Shown one piece after another: positions 1 to 8,592 of a stretch of DNA of 64,000 nucleotides (within the stretch, counting starts at the first letter, position 1; each line of letters opens with the position of its first letter). The stretch is from an uncultured Halomicronema sp. Its GTDB lineage: Bacteria; Cyanobacteriota; Cyanobacteriia; Phormidesmidales; Phormidesmidaceae. Made by a program: the position numbers and the translations under genes. The notes beneath the pieces were generated by a model that was not told where the DNA came from, ran no database searches, and was given only the letters and a program-made list of their open reading frames with translations. Location of the stretch: assembly GCA_937899725.1 (NCBI GenBank), contig CALCCA010000063.1:48509-112508 (forward strand). Direction: 5' to 3'.

Positions 1-2593
1 GCGTTTTACCCTTCTTGAGTTGACCTGAAGTGCTTACTTTTAATCCTGCATTATTTCTTTTGTCTATTCTAAGATGCTCTATCAAGTCTTTGACGAGTTC
101 GATCGCTTCATCTGCGACATCAAGGTCATACTTAGCAATCAAAGACTCTAATTTCTTTTCTCCTTCTTGTTTTCCACAAAATGATCCAGATACACCTTGG
201 TTAATGTAAGTTTCTAGAAATCCATTGCTGAGATCACTCTCAGCAATAGATGCACCAAAACTAAGTTTGAACTCATCTTTGATAATGTTGTTGTTTTCAA
301 TAAGTTCTTGAACACTAGAGAATAGTCTTGTGTAGACATCTCGTATTTCTGAGATATAGCCATATATACTTCGAGCCATAAGCTCTCTATCTGACTCTAA
401 TTTGTAAAGATCAGCTTCGAGTTCGTCCTCAATATATGCAATCTGCTTTTCGTGATACTTAATGGTGTCAGGTGTTTCTTCATCACCTTCTATTACATTT
501 TTGGCTTTATCCCATAAATCTTGAGTTCTGAGGTACTCTTGATATTTCTTCTGTGGTTCATCCAATTCTGACTCAAGCTTACCAATCTCTTTTTTTAATG
601 CATTAGATTGGTTGATCAAACTTTCTTCAGCTTCTTCAGAAAGGCTTGTATCTATAGCCTGTATTTCCTTTTGAAGAGTTCCCTCAAGTTTTTCAATAGA
701 GTTAGCATCGATCCCGAAAGTGACAATCTCTTTGATATCCAATTCAAGTTTGATTGCGACTTCAGAATTTTCTCGGATAAAGACTTCGACGACTCCTTTA
801 ATGCTTGAAAGTTTGGATTTTAGCTTGTCTAATTCAGCCTTTCTTTTATAAACCTGTTGTTGATTAATTCGAGCTTCCGAAACGGCCTGCTCCAACTTTG
901 CCAAAGCTGAATTTTTTCTAGAAAGTTCATCTTGTATAGATCTAGATCTTTGTTGTGTCTTTTTATCTAAAGACTCAGGATTAGGTTGTTCATCTGGCCT
1001 CGTAGCGGCATGAACTTCTAACTGTCGCTTTTTTTCTTTTAAGGCTTCTTCAATTTGCTTAAGGTGCCCTGGCTTCAATTGTTCTTCTAAAGATATAATT
1101 TCTTGATTTATTTTAGATAGTCTGTCCTTAAATATCTTTATTTGATCTATTTTTTCCTCGGTTTCGTATGTAATCAAATTCTCCAAGCTATCATTTCCCA
1201 ATCTTTTAGCTTGATCTATATGAGAAAAAATTACATGTCGTATTTCTTTTTGGAACTTGCTCTTTTCAGAAGCATCTCTTTCGGTACACACTTCTTCCAA
1301 GTAAGATTGAGGTATATAGACAACGGACTCAAGTGCATCTGAGCTTGGATTTTCGTGTAATCCTATAGGAGCAGATTCTTCACCATCTGCCCAAATAACC
1401 GAAGTCTCAAAATTTTGTGCTAACCTTCCGCCCTTAATCCTGAACCTATCCTTAGTTAGAAAAGAGAAATGCTCGGCTTTCTTAGTGTTACCTGCTAACG
1501 CAATAATATCGGTCAGTGCGCTTTTACCCTTTCCCTTATTCCCAATAATAGCAACTAATCCATGATTCAAGTCTAATTCACAGTCAAACCATTTTTCTTC
1601 TAAGTTAGAATTATCCTTTTTCCTTATTTTTACTTGTGATATATGAAAGGTCTTGTTATTTTCTACTTTCTTAAGCTTGGGTGGTCGCTTCCCTATGAAA
1701 ACTCTGTCTTCAGGTTCGTTAACGATCTGACATAACCCCTCAAAAGTTGGATCTGCTTTCACCCAGAAATACTTATCTGTGGGTCTATTTTTATCATCTT
1801 TTAATCGCCCTAATTCAGAGCTAGCATCATGCGAATCTGTGCCCTTCACACATGGTTTAGGTTTGCCGAACCACTCTTCTATTTTTTCCTTGGGGAATTT
1901 TTCATTCTTACCAAGAAAGAAATTGATTTGGTTGGCATTGGCGGAGCCTATAAGATCAGATATGTTAATAAATCCTTCTTTCAAATACCTATCTGCCTGA
2001 GGATCCACATCATCAATACCGCCATATTCATCATAGGGGAGCCAAATCAAAAACTGATTCTTATAATATTTATCCTTGAAAGCTCTTTCATTTTTAAGTT
2101 GTTGAACAGTTGAGAGGAAATCTACAGAAGTTGAATTAAGCAAAAATTCTGGATCATCATACTTATCTCCGATCATTCGGTCATAAATATGGAGCTGTTT
2201 AATAAATGTTTCAATATTGTCTACATTAACTTTATTACTAAAAATTATATGGAAATTTAGACGCACTCCAGACTTGCTATTTTTGTTTTGGAGAACATTT
2301 GTCATCCTGCACTCAACAACTGGCAAAAGAGCTTTTGATTTCAATTGACTGAGAGCGTTCTTTAGGTCAGATCTAGTGGAAGGTAAGCTATCCACTTCAT
2401 TTATCAAAGCTTTTAAATGCTTATATCCATCTACGGAGAAATAGTCATTAATTCCTATTAATTCACACTCCGATCCTGCTAACTGGAAAATAAAATCTTC
2501 CCATGTTCCTTTGAATTTATGCGAAGCTGGACTATGGACGTGTAGGTCCCATTTGCGCCATTCTGAACCTTTAGGGAATTTCGCTAGTACCAT
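1..2593 (-). CDS. TrlF-like PHP-domain / SMC-type AAA ATPase (3' end beyond the window edge)
   Basis: The leftward frame is open from an ATG at 2593 to the window edge (864 codons, C-terminus missing). The N-terminus has a PHP-phosphoesterase metal motif, DLHVHS, at about residues 17-22. A SDAH-like motif (TDSHDASSELG) and the family-typical segment KADPTFEGLCQIVNEPEDR precede an SMC/RecF-like Walker A, GNKGKGKS, near residue 350. A long charged, coiled-coil-like region follows from about residue 450 onward. This order matches proteins annotated as TrlF-family AAA-like ATPases. Such proteins often sit in variable islands and are suspected of nucleic-acid cleavage in defence, but I know of no firm function. 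The gene is clearly more AT-rich than the DNA to its right, which suggests recent acquisition. The ABC signature and Walker B, expected near the C-terminus, lie outside the window. Confidence 0.8.
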   Translation of the reverse strand, partial: MVLAKFPKGSEWRKWDLHVHSPASHKFKGTWEDFIFQLAGSECELIGINDYFSVDGYKHLKALINEVDSLPSTRSDLKNALSQLKSKALLPVVECRMTNVLQNKNSKSGVRLNFHIIFSNKVNVDNIETFIKQLHIYDRMIGDKYDDPEFLLNSTSVDFLSTVQQLKNERAFKDKYYKNQFLIWLPYDEYGGIDDVDPQADRYLKEGFINISDLIGSANANQINFFLGKNEKFPKEKIEEWFGKPKPCVKGTDSHDASSELGRLKDDKNRPTDKYFWVKADPTFEGLCQIVNEPEDRVFIGKRPPKLKKVENNKTFHISQVKIRKKDNSNLEEKWFDCELDLNHGLVAIIGNKGKGKSALTDIIALAGNTKKAEHFSFLTKDRFRIKGGRLAQNFETSVIWADGEESAPIGLHENPSSDALESVVYIPQSYLEEVCTERDASEKSKFQKEIRHVIFSHIDQAKRLGNDSLENLITYETEEKIDQIKIFKDRLSKINQEIISLEEQLKPGHLKQIEEALKEKKRQLEVHAATRPDEQPNPESLDKKTQQRSRSIQDELSRKNSALAKLEQAVSEARINQQQVYKRKAELDKLKSKLSSIKGVVEVFIRENSEVAIKLELDIKEIVTFGIDANSIEKLEGTLQKEIQAIDTSLSEEAEESLINQSNALKKEIGKLESELDEPQKKYQEYLRTQDLWDKAKNVIEGDEETPDTIKYHEKQIAYIEDELEADLYKLESDRELMARSIYGYISEIRDVYTRLFSSVQELIENNNIIKDEFKLSFGASIAESDLSNGFLETYINQGVSGSFCGKQEGEKKLESLIAKYDLDVADEAIELVKDLIEHLRIDKRNNAGLKVSTSGQLKKGKT

Positions 2594-3007
2594 TGACCTA
2601 TAGATACTTAGAAGAGTGTAGATTTACATTTGTCTTAGCATTGATCTCACTCTAACGTCCAATAGAAAGAAGCGATCCTATCTAAAAACCTTACTTTATT
2701 AATTGTCTGATTTTATATCTAAGCAAACTGTTAGTAATTGTAGGGTGGGTACTGTCCACTTTTCCACCAAGCTATCACCACTCGCATTCTCTCCCCACCC
2801 CCCCAATCCACGTGCAAAAGGAACGGTGTCCTTTGGACTTAGTGATTCGTATTGCATCGGGTAATCCCAAGGCACCTGGTACCTTTGGGGATAGCGCCTC
2901 AACAGCCTCAACACCTCTCCCTGCTTCAACGTAACCAAAATTTCCATCATTAGAAAATGCGAGCATAGTGGGCGGTGAATTGGCTCAGTATGCAGGTTTC
3001 GCATTAG
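2594..3007. other. Intergenic stretch between the TrlF-like gene and the partition genes
   Basis: About 410 bases with no convincing gene. A leftward 101-codon frame (2699-3004) starts right after the partition gene, but it lacks a recognisable domain and its composition is unlike a protein. The segment around 2740-2800 (GTAGGGTGGGTACTGTCCAC) resembles short G-rich intergenic repeats common in cyanobacteria. The composition changes sharply here from AT-rich on the left to GC-richer on the right, so this is a plausible junction of an inserted segment. Confidence 0.4.
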
Positions 3008-3451
3008 CTATCCCTTCAACCGCTTCTGCATCGTTTCCAACTTCCGCAAGTCTGCCGCCCGCTTCCGCCGTTGATACCGCTCCTTCGCGATACCATTCAC
3101 CACCTTCATCGCCTTCGGATGTTCCGCGAGATACTGATACGCCGCCTCAAACCACACCTCCTTGGTGATCTTCTCATCCATGCAGAGATGCCGTAGTGCT
3201 TTATCAATATCCGCTTCCAACCGCGTGGTCGTGCGCACCAACTGGGGCAGATCCGACTCTTCGCCCTGACTCATAGACATGCTGACGTCAACACCCTCTG
3301 ACTCATCAGAGTCACTGTATCTTGATGTCACGGCTGCATCTGCATCCGGTTGACGAGACTTCACACGGGAGGTCTCATCCAGCCGATCAGAACGTGGCGG
3401 TACGGTCGGACGCTGCTGTTGCATCAGTCTCTCTAGCGCATCTTCATTCAT
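3008..3451 (-). CDS. Putative plasmid-partition DNA-binding partner of ParA
   Basis: A 147-residue protein encoded 3 bases downstream of parA on the same strand, so the two are almost certainly co-transcribed. The N-terminal half is polar and low in complexity, with many D, E, S and R residues. The C-terminal half (about residues 73-147) begins TTRLEADIDKALRHL and continues as amphipathic helices ending in a very basic tail (RYQRRKRAADLRKLETMQKR). A disordered N-terminus followed by a small helical DNA-binding domain, next to a Walker ATPase, is the pattern of ParG/Omega-type centromere-binding proteins. The ribbon-helix-helix assignment is inference from this pattern and from position. It is too short for a classical ParB, and no ParB nuclease-like motif is visible. 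Confidence 0.6.
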   Translation of the reverse strand: MNEDALERLMQQQRPTVPPRSDRLDETSRVKSRQPDADAAVTSRYSDSDESEGVDVSMSMSQGEESDLPQLVRTTTRLEADIDKALRHLCMDEKITKEVWFEAAYQYLAEHPKAMKVVNGIAKERYQRRKRAADLRKLETMQKRLKG

Positions 3452-3454
3452 GGC

Positions 3455-4219
3455 CTACACCTGCTCCAAGATCTCAATCACCTGCTGCAGGGGAAATTCC
3501 AGCTCTTCATGCCCCAACTTCGCCAATAACCGCCCCTGCCGAATCGCTTGCTTGTAGCGCTCACTCTCCAAAATCGACGGCAGCACCCGAATCTCTCCTG
3601 CCACCTGCCGCATCGCCGCGATCGCCTCGCGGCTATCCGTCGCCTGCGACCTGCCAAACCACTTATCGCGAAACGGTAGTACTCCCAGCACCTGCCCCGT
3701 AAACGCTCGAATGCGCCGCATCTCCTCCAATAGCTCCAGACTGCGCAGCAGCGAATTCACTCCCTTGGTCGAAGCCTCCGCCGGAATCAATACCCAGTCC
3801 GATGCCCCCACCACCGATAGACAAATCTGAGTGCGCTGGGGCGGTGAATCGATCAGGCAAACATCAAACAGCTCACTCACGGCTTCCAAGCTGTAGCGCA
3901 ACGCCAACGCTCCCATACCACTGGTGGCTAAGTACTCCTGGGCCTGATGCAGCCCCTCATCGGCAGGCAACAGATACAGATCCCCGTAAGCCAGGGGATA
4001 AATGCCCGCTGCCGTCTCCACCTGACGCCTCAGCACTTCTAGGAGCGTCGGGGCATCCGGCTGCACGTCATGGCCTAAATAAAACGTCAGATTTGCCTGG
4101 GGGTCCGCATCCACCATCAATACCCGTTGCCCCTGCTGCGCCAACAGTCGGCCTAGTAATAGCGAAATTGACGTTTTCCCTTGTCCTCCCGAGAGCGACA
4201 AGCAGCTCAAAGTCTTCAT
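3455..4219 (-). CDS. parA: ParA-family partition ATPase
   Basis: The protein has 254 residues from the ATG at 4219, which has an AGGAG ribosome site about 10 bases upstream. A TTG further upstream in frame would add 41 poorly conserved residues and was not chosen. Residues 10-17 form the P-loop SGGQGKTS. The A' motif VDADPQANLTF follows at about residue 40, and the Walker B segment VCLIDSPPQ near the middle. These are the ParA/MinD/Soj motifs. The lysine that normally opens the deviant Walker A (KGGxGKT) is serine here. ParA ATPases bind DNA non-specifically and position plasmids or chromosomal origins together with a centromere-binding partner, here the gene just downstream. Its presence suggests that the neighbouring transfer operon belongs to a stably segregated replicon. 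Confidence 0.85.
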   Translation of the reverse strand: MKTLSCLSLSGGQGKTSISLLLGRLLAQQGQRVLMVDADPQANLTFYLGHDVQPDAPTLLEVLRRQVETAAGIYPLAYGDLYLLPADEGLHQAQEYLATSGMGALALRYSLEAVSELFDVCLIDSPPQRTQICLSVVGASDWVLIPAEASTKGVNSLLRSLELLEEMRRIRAFTGQVLGVLPFRDKWFGRSQATDSREAIAAMRQVAGEIRVLPSILESERYKQAIRQGRLLAKLGHEELEFPLQQVIEILEQV

Positions 4220-4321
4220 GGGCGATCGCTCCTGATAACCAAACCCAGAACTTTCTGAAAGGCTGGGCGTCTTCACCGAACAAGAGAATCTGTCGCCATT
4301 AAAGCTACTTAACTTAAAAGC

Positions 4322-4342
4322 GTCAAGACGTATTGACGTCAA
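4322..4342. promoter_or_regulatory. Candidate par operator (GTCAA/TTGAC half-sites)
   Basis: GTCAA (4322), TTGAC (4333) and GTCAA (4338) form an inverted repeat with a 6-base spacer followed by the palindrome TTGACGTCAA (4333-4342). It lies about 100 bases upstream of the parA ATG. Short repeated half-sites here are typical of autoregulatory binding by ParG/Omega-type proteins. That assignment is inference from position. Confidence 0.35.
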
Positions 4343-4474
4343 AACTTATAACAGCCTGTGCTGATCGTTGTAATGACTAGTTAATGCTGGCTGTTGAGGA
4401 TGTATTTAAGTTAAAGATTCAAGAGCAAAGGAGAACTTATTCAAACCCTGTTTCAGATATTTTAGAGACGTTAA

Positions 4475-4490
4475 TGTGATCGAAATCACG
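4475..4490. promoter_or_regulatory. CRP/SyCRP1-like binding site
   Basis: TGTGATCGAAATCACG matches the cAMP-receptor-protein consensus TGTGA-N6-TCACA at nine of the ten consensus positions and contains the perfect palindrome GTGAT-CGAA-ATCAC. It lies about 355 bases before the first transfer gene in the par-transfer divergent region. In cyanobacteria SyCRP1 uses this consensus and controls pilus and motility genes. Control of the transfer operon here is inference. Confidence 0.45.
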
Positions 4491-4626
4491 AAAAATACTC
4501 GGTTTTTATACATCGGACTCTTTGTATATTAGAAGACTCAAAGTATCAATTTATTCTATTTATTCTTTAAGGAATGTATTAGTGAAATAAGGACTCTCAG
4601 TATTCTTGCTGAAATATTCAAGCACT

Positions 4627-4640
4627 TGATTGAAATCACG
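4627..4640. repeat. Second copy of the TGATYGAAATCACG element
   Basis: TGATTGAAATCACG repeats positions 4477-4490 with one mismatch in 14, exactly 150 bases downstream. It lacks the outer TG of a full CRP site on the left, so it may be a weak second site or part of a repeat family in this control region. Confidence 0.35.
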
Positions 4641-4844
4641 CATCGTTACGGATCTGGCCACAAATTCCAGGATTTTGGCTAGTCTTTTAGACATCAATGG
4701 ATGCCCTCAAAACGAAAGGGCAGTTACTTCGATTCCTGAAATTCGTTGCTATAGTGATCAAATCTTTTCAGAAGTTGAGTCACGCCTAGAACTAATTTTG
4801 AACACGCAAGTTAAGACGATCTAACCTGATTTAAGGAGGCTGAA

Positions 4845-5426
4845 ATGATCCGTCAGTATTCAAAAGTGCGTGCAGAAGTTTTGGCTTCTCCATTCGATTT
4901 TGCATCGCAAATCATCTGCTATTTTTGTCGGCTGCCATGTTCACTGTTGGCCGCGATCTTGGCAGGTTGTATGAGCGCTAATTTTGTTCTGCACAGTCCA
5001 ACTTTGCCCTTGCTCATCATTGCTGGTGTCGGCATGGGGCTGATTTGGTCGCAAGCGGGCGTACGCCAACGTCGCGTATCTACCCACGGTTCTCAACGAT
5101 GGACTGTCCGGCATCAAACCATCCTAACCATCGGGTTGAGTCTGTTATCACTCCTGACCGTGCTGGCTTTTCCAGCCCAAGCGCAATTCTTTGGCGGGGC
5201 TGAAACCTGGATGCAGACCAACTTTGGCGCGGCCACGGGAGAGGCGATTCCGCTGGTCTTCAACGTGTTGCGAGGTCTTTTTCTGCTCTATGTGGGCATC
5301 TCGTTGGTGCGCGTTATCAATGGCGCTCGCCAAGATGAGGATTGGCAAACGATCGCTCGCACACCACTCATTATCATCATCGCCGTCACCGCCGGTGACA
5401 TCTTGACGACGCTCATCACCGGCTAA
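4845..5426 (+). CDS. VirB2-like pilin/inner-membrane subunit of the T4SS
   Basis: A 193-residue membrane protein with a strong ribosome site (AAGGAGG) before the ATG. It starts the transfer operon. Hydrophobic stretches occur at about residues 34-46 and 55-70. A signal-like segment ending FPAQAQ follows near residues 88-107, and then two more hydrophobic helices (about 125-145 and 170-190) separated by a short charged loop (NGARQDEDWQ). The C-terminal part, with cleavable signal, two membrane helices and a short cytoplasmic loop, is the VirB2/TrbC pilin layout. The 80-residue N-terminal extension with extra helices is unusual for VirB2. The assignment also rests on its place directly before VirB3- and VirB4-like genes. 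Confidence 0.55.
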   Translation: MIRQYSKVRAEVLASPFDFASQIICYFCRLPCSLLAAILAGCMSANFVLHSPTLPLLIIAGVGMGLIWSQAGVRQRRVSTHGSQRWTVRHQTILTIGLSLLSLLTVLAFPAQAQFFGGAETWMQTNFGAATGEAIPLVFNVLRGLFLLYVGISLVRVINGARQDEDWQTIARTPLIIIIAVTAGDILTTLITG

Positions 5427-5492
5427 AGGTCGTCAATTCATCAGATCAAGGGTGCAACTACCACCTGTTCTTTCAGCCCCCTTGAGCGATTT

Positions 5493-5846
5493 ATGCCCTC
5501 TCACTTTCGTCCGGTTAACGCCATTCTGGGAGCCCAACCCCGCTTAGGTCCCATTCCTGCCGACCAAATCATTCCGTGGTTCTGCATCACCGGGGTGTCA
5601 TACCTGGTGGGTCGCGGGTTCAACCTGAGTTGGCTGGCAATTGGTTTCATCGCCGCCTGGGGCATGTCTACCTGGTGGATTCTCACGGGGGGACAAAGCT
5701 GGAAGTTCACGGCTAAATTCGTGCCGACTCCTACCTGGAGTCGCGGCTATGCCCGATATCTGAGATTTATCTACCATGAAACAGAAAATCGGCAAACACC
5801 GCCTCAAACTCGGCGGCCAATTCGTCGGCACCCTGACGCCTTTTGA
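5493..5846 (+). CDS. VirB3-like inner-membrane T4SS protein
   Basis: 117 residues with two closely spaced hydrophobic segments (about residues 25-42 and 45-62) followed by a polar basic tail. VirB3 proteins are about 100 residues, have two N-terminal helices and are always encoded just before VirB4, as here. The last 71 bases overlap the start of the VirB4-like gene in another frame, which implies translational coupling. The C-terminal 23 residues fall within the overlap and are rich in R, P and T. No strong ribosome site precedes the ATG. Confidence 0.6.
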   Translation: MPSHFRPVNAILGAQPRLGPIPADQIIPWFCITGVSYLVGRGFNLSWLAIGFIAAWGMSTWWILTGGQSWKFTAKFVPTPTWSRGYARYLRFIYHETENRQTPPQTRRPIRRHPDAF

Positions 5847-8592
5847 AGATGCCCTCAATCTCGCCGCCATGCTGCGGGTCGAACTACGGGGGCGACGGGT
5901 CGGCGCTTACGTGCTCACCAAGGGGCAGAACCGAGAGCACTTGTGTTTTGTTTTTGGCTTTGACTGCAAAGGCATTCACAATACCCTGACTGACGAACAA
6001 GTTGAGACCATCTTCAGTCAACTGGAATCGGGGTTGAAGGACTTGCCTGGGGGTGAACGGCTGACCCTGCACCTGGGGTCGTTTTCATCCGATCGCGATC
6101 GCCAACAAGACCTCGCTCAGCTCACCGATCTGGCCCCCAGCCATGCCCTGAAGTTTTTGCTTACCAGCGATCGCGCCCGCATCCAGCAGCTCACCCAACA
6201 GGGGCTACGAAAACCCAAGTTTCTGCGGCTCTATGTCACCTACACCGTGCAAAGCGGTTCCGAGGGAGCCCAAGACCTAATCGAAAAGCTGATCGGTCGG
6301 GGAGAAACTTTGTGGAAGTCGTTTACGGGCGAACTACAACAGGCCAAGAACCAACGCCTGCAAACAGTGATCACTAAAGCGTTTACCGACGGCTTCCTCC
6401 TGTGGGAGCAGGTGCTCTCAAACAAAATGGGCTTATCTGTGAAGCCCTTGGGTGAAGTTGACCTGTGGACATTGCTCTGGCAGCAGTTTAATCAGAGCAA
6501 GCCGATTCCGATTCCCCAACTCATTGTGCTAGATGGCCACGGGTTACACGAACAGGTCAACTCTGAAATCCACAGCACCACCCTGCTCACCCGAGCCGGG
6601 GTCCCCAATGCCGGGAAATCCTGGACCAAGGTGAATGGTCAGTATGTGGCTCCTCTCACCTTTCTGGAAAAACCGGGGGGCTGGGCCAGTGAGTTTGCTC
6701 AACTGCGCTACCTCTGGGAAGTCCTGTCCCGAGAAACCGTGGCGGATACCGAGATCTTCTGCCAATTAACCCGCGCTAACGAAACCCTGGTGAAGACGAC
6801 GGTTCAGCGGATGCTGAAGCAGTCTAACCTGACGGCCACCCTGGCGGAAGAAGGCAATTCCGTGGATGTGGCCGCAGAGCTGAAAATGAAGCGCTCCATT
6901 GAGGCCCAGGAAGAACTCTTCGAAGGGGCGCTGCCCATTCACACCGCCGTGGTCTTCCTGGTTCATCGCCCGACTCTGGAGCAGTTGGACGAAGCCTGCC
7001 GGTATCTCCAAAGCTGCTTTCGCCGTCCCGCTTGGGTGGAGCGAGAGCAAGATTACGCCTGGAAGGTCTGGCTGCAGACGCTGCCCATCGTTTGGGACGC
7101 CTTAATGGCCAGCCCCTTTAATCGCAGGCAGCTCTATCTGACGGGAGAAGTACCGGGGCTGATGCCGTTAGTCCTTACTCAGCCCTGTGATACCCAAGGC
7201 TTTGAGTTGATTGCTGAGGAAGGCGGCAGCCCGATTCACCTGGATTTGTTTACTCAGCACAAGAATCTGGGGTTGTTCGCCACGACTCGCGCTGGAAAAT
7301 CCGTTTTAGTCTCCGGCATCCTGACCCAGGCTTTGGCCCACCGCTTTCCCGTCGTCGCCCTGGACTTCCCGAAACCCGATGGCTCTTCTACTTTTACCGA
7401 CTATACCCAGCTAGTCGGCGGGGCCTACTTTGATATCTCCCGTGAGTCCAACAACCTGTTTGAGCTGCCCGACCTGCGGCACCTGCCCAGCGACGAGCAA
7501 AAAGAACGCCTGCAAGACTTCCAATCGTTCCTCGAATCAGCACTGCTGACGATGATCGTGGGCTCGGGAGCAAACGGGTCTGTCATGACCCAGACAATCC
7601 GTTCCATCTTAGTGCTGGCACTGAATGCCTTCTTTAGCGATTGCCAGATTCAGCAGCGCTATCTGGCAGCGATGGCAGGGCGTTTGGGCTCTGACGCTTG
7701 GGATAGAATCCCCACGCTGGCGGACTTTCTGGCATTCTGCACGCCGGAGAAGCTCGATTTTCAGCAGGTGGGCGGCAACATCGAAGCCGCGCTGAACATG
7801 ATTGAGCTGCGGCTGCGGTTTTGGCTCTCCAGCCGCGTGGGGCGAGCGATTTCGGCCCCGTCCAGCTTCCCCACCGATGCGCAACTGCTGGTTTTTGCGT
7901 TGCGTAATCTGGCGAATGAGGAAGATGCAGCGGTGCTGGCGCTTTCCGCCTATGCCGCTGCCCTGCGGCGCGCCTTGGAAGCTCCCGCCTCGGTTTTCTT
8001 CATTGATGAAGCCCCGATTCTGTTTGAGTTTGATGAAATTGGCGCACTGATTGGCAGGCTTTGTGCCAACGGTGCTAAAGCCGGGATTCGAGTGATTATC
8101 TCCGCTCAAGATCCCGATACGGTTCATAAGTCACCGGCCAGCGCCAAGATCTTTCAGAACCTGACGACCCGCCTGATTGGCCGGGTACAACCGACCGCCG
8201 TCGATAGCTTTGAGCGCATCCTCAAGTATCCGCCCGCCATCATCAACCGCAACGCCAGCGACAGCTTCTTTCCCAAGCGAGAGGGCATCTACAGCCAATG
8301 GCTCTTGGACAATAACGGCATCTACACCTACTGCCGCTACTATCCCGCCTTTGCCCAGCTGGCGGCGGTCGCGAATAATCCCGATGAGCAGGCCACTCGG
8401 GATCTAGTGCTGCGCCATGCTCCCGACGAATTTACCGGCCTCGCTGAATTTGCGCGGCTACTGGTGCAGTCCATTCAATCCGGCGAACCGCTGTCCGTCA
8501 TCACCGAGCGCTGGTTTGCCGAACGCAATCCCCATCCCGAAGTGCCGATCGCACCGTTTAACTCTCTTCACTCTGGAGGTTCTTCCCGATGA
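5776..8592 (+). CDS. virB4: VirB4-family T4SS ATPase
   Basis: 938 residues. It is the largest and best-supported component of the secretion system. The Walker A ATTRAGKS covers residues 502-509 and the Walker B VFFIDEAP has its acidic pair at 744-745. A C-terminal segment IISAQDPDTV resembles the sensor region of VirB4/TraC ATPases. VirB4 energises pilus assembly and substrate transfer at the inner membrane and is the universal marker of conjugative systems. The length is slightly above typical VirB4 (about 800). The start overlaps the VirB3-like gene by 71 bases and the end overlaps the next gene by ATGA, so the block is translated as one unit. Confidence 0.85.
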   Translation: MKQKIGKHRLKLGGQFVGTLTPFEDALNLAAMLRVELRGRRVGAYVLTKGQNREHLCFVFGFDCKGIHNTLTDEQVETIFSQLESGLKDLPGGERLTLHLGSFSSDRDRQQDLAQLTDLAPSHALKFLLTSDRARIQQLTQQGLRKPKFLRLYVTYTVQSGSEGAQDLIEKLIGRGETLWKSFTGELQQAKNQRLQTVITKAFTDGFLLWEQVLSNKMGLSVKPLGEVDLWTLLWQQFNQSKPIPIPQLIVLDGHGLHEQVNSEIHSTTLLTRAGVPNAGKSWTKVNGQYVAPLTFLEKPGGWASEFAQLRYLWEVLSRETVADTEIFCQLTRANETLVKTTVQRMLKQSNLTATLAEEGNSVDVAAELKMKRSIEAQEELFEGALPIHTAVVFLVHRPTLEQLDEACRYLQSCFRRPAWVEREQDYAWKVWLQTLPIVWDALMASPFNRRQLYLTGEVPGLMPLVLTQPCDTQGFELIAEEGGSPIHLDLFTQHKNLGLFATTRAGKSVLVSGILTQALAHRFPVVALDFPKPDGSSTFTDYTQLVGGAYFDISRESNNLFELPDLRHLPSDEQKERLQDFQSFLESALLTMIVGSGANGSVMTQTIRSILVLALNAFFSDCQIQQRYLAAMAGRLGSDAWDRIPTLADFLAFCTPEKLDFQQVGGNIEAALNMIELRLRFWLSSRVGRAISAPSSFPTDAQLLVFALRNLANEEDAAVLALSAYAAALRRALEAPASVFFIDEAPILFEFDEIGALIGRLCANGAKAGIRVIISAQDPDTVHKSPASAKIFQNLTTRLIGRVQPTAVDSFERILKYPPAIINRNASDSFFPKREGIYSQWLLDNNGIYTYCRYYPAFAQLAAVANNPDEQATRDLVLRHAPDEFTGLAEFARLLVQSIQSGEPLSVITERWFAERNPHPEVPIAPFNSLHSGGSSR

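Larger units (their letters stand above)
4220..4844. other. AT-rich divergent control region between parA and the transfer operon
   Basis: About 620 bases separate the leftward par genes from the rightward transfer operon, and both promoters must lie here. It is markedly AT-rich, especially 4440-4620. It holds a probable par operator (4322-4342), a CRP-like palindrome (4475-4490) and a near-copy of half of it 150 bases on (4627-4640). A rightward 64-codon frame starting with TTG at 4630 ends at 4824. It has no recognisable domain and no good ribosome site, so I do not call it a gene. The region is also a reasonable place for a centromere or origin, but no clear iteron array was seen. Confidence 0.5.

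Noticed and set aside
2699..3004. Leftward 101-codon frame right after the partition gene
   Set aside because: No ribosome site, no domain, and the downstream half looks like a short intergenic repeat translated by chance.
4630..4824. Rightward 64-codon frame before the VirB2-like gene
   Set aside because: TTG start, no ribosome site, and it overlaps the TGATTGAAATCACG element. No recognisable domain.
2594..4844. Replication origin or iterons
   Set aside because: The region is AT-rich, but no repeated array beyond the two related 14-base elements was found.
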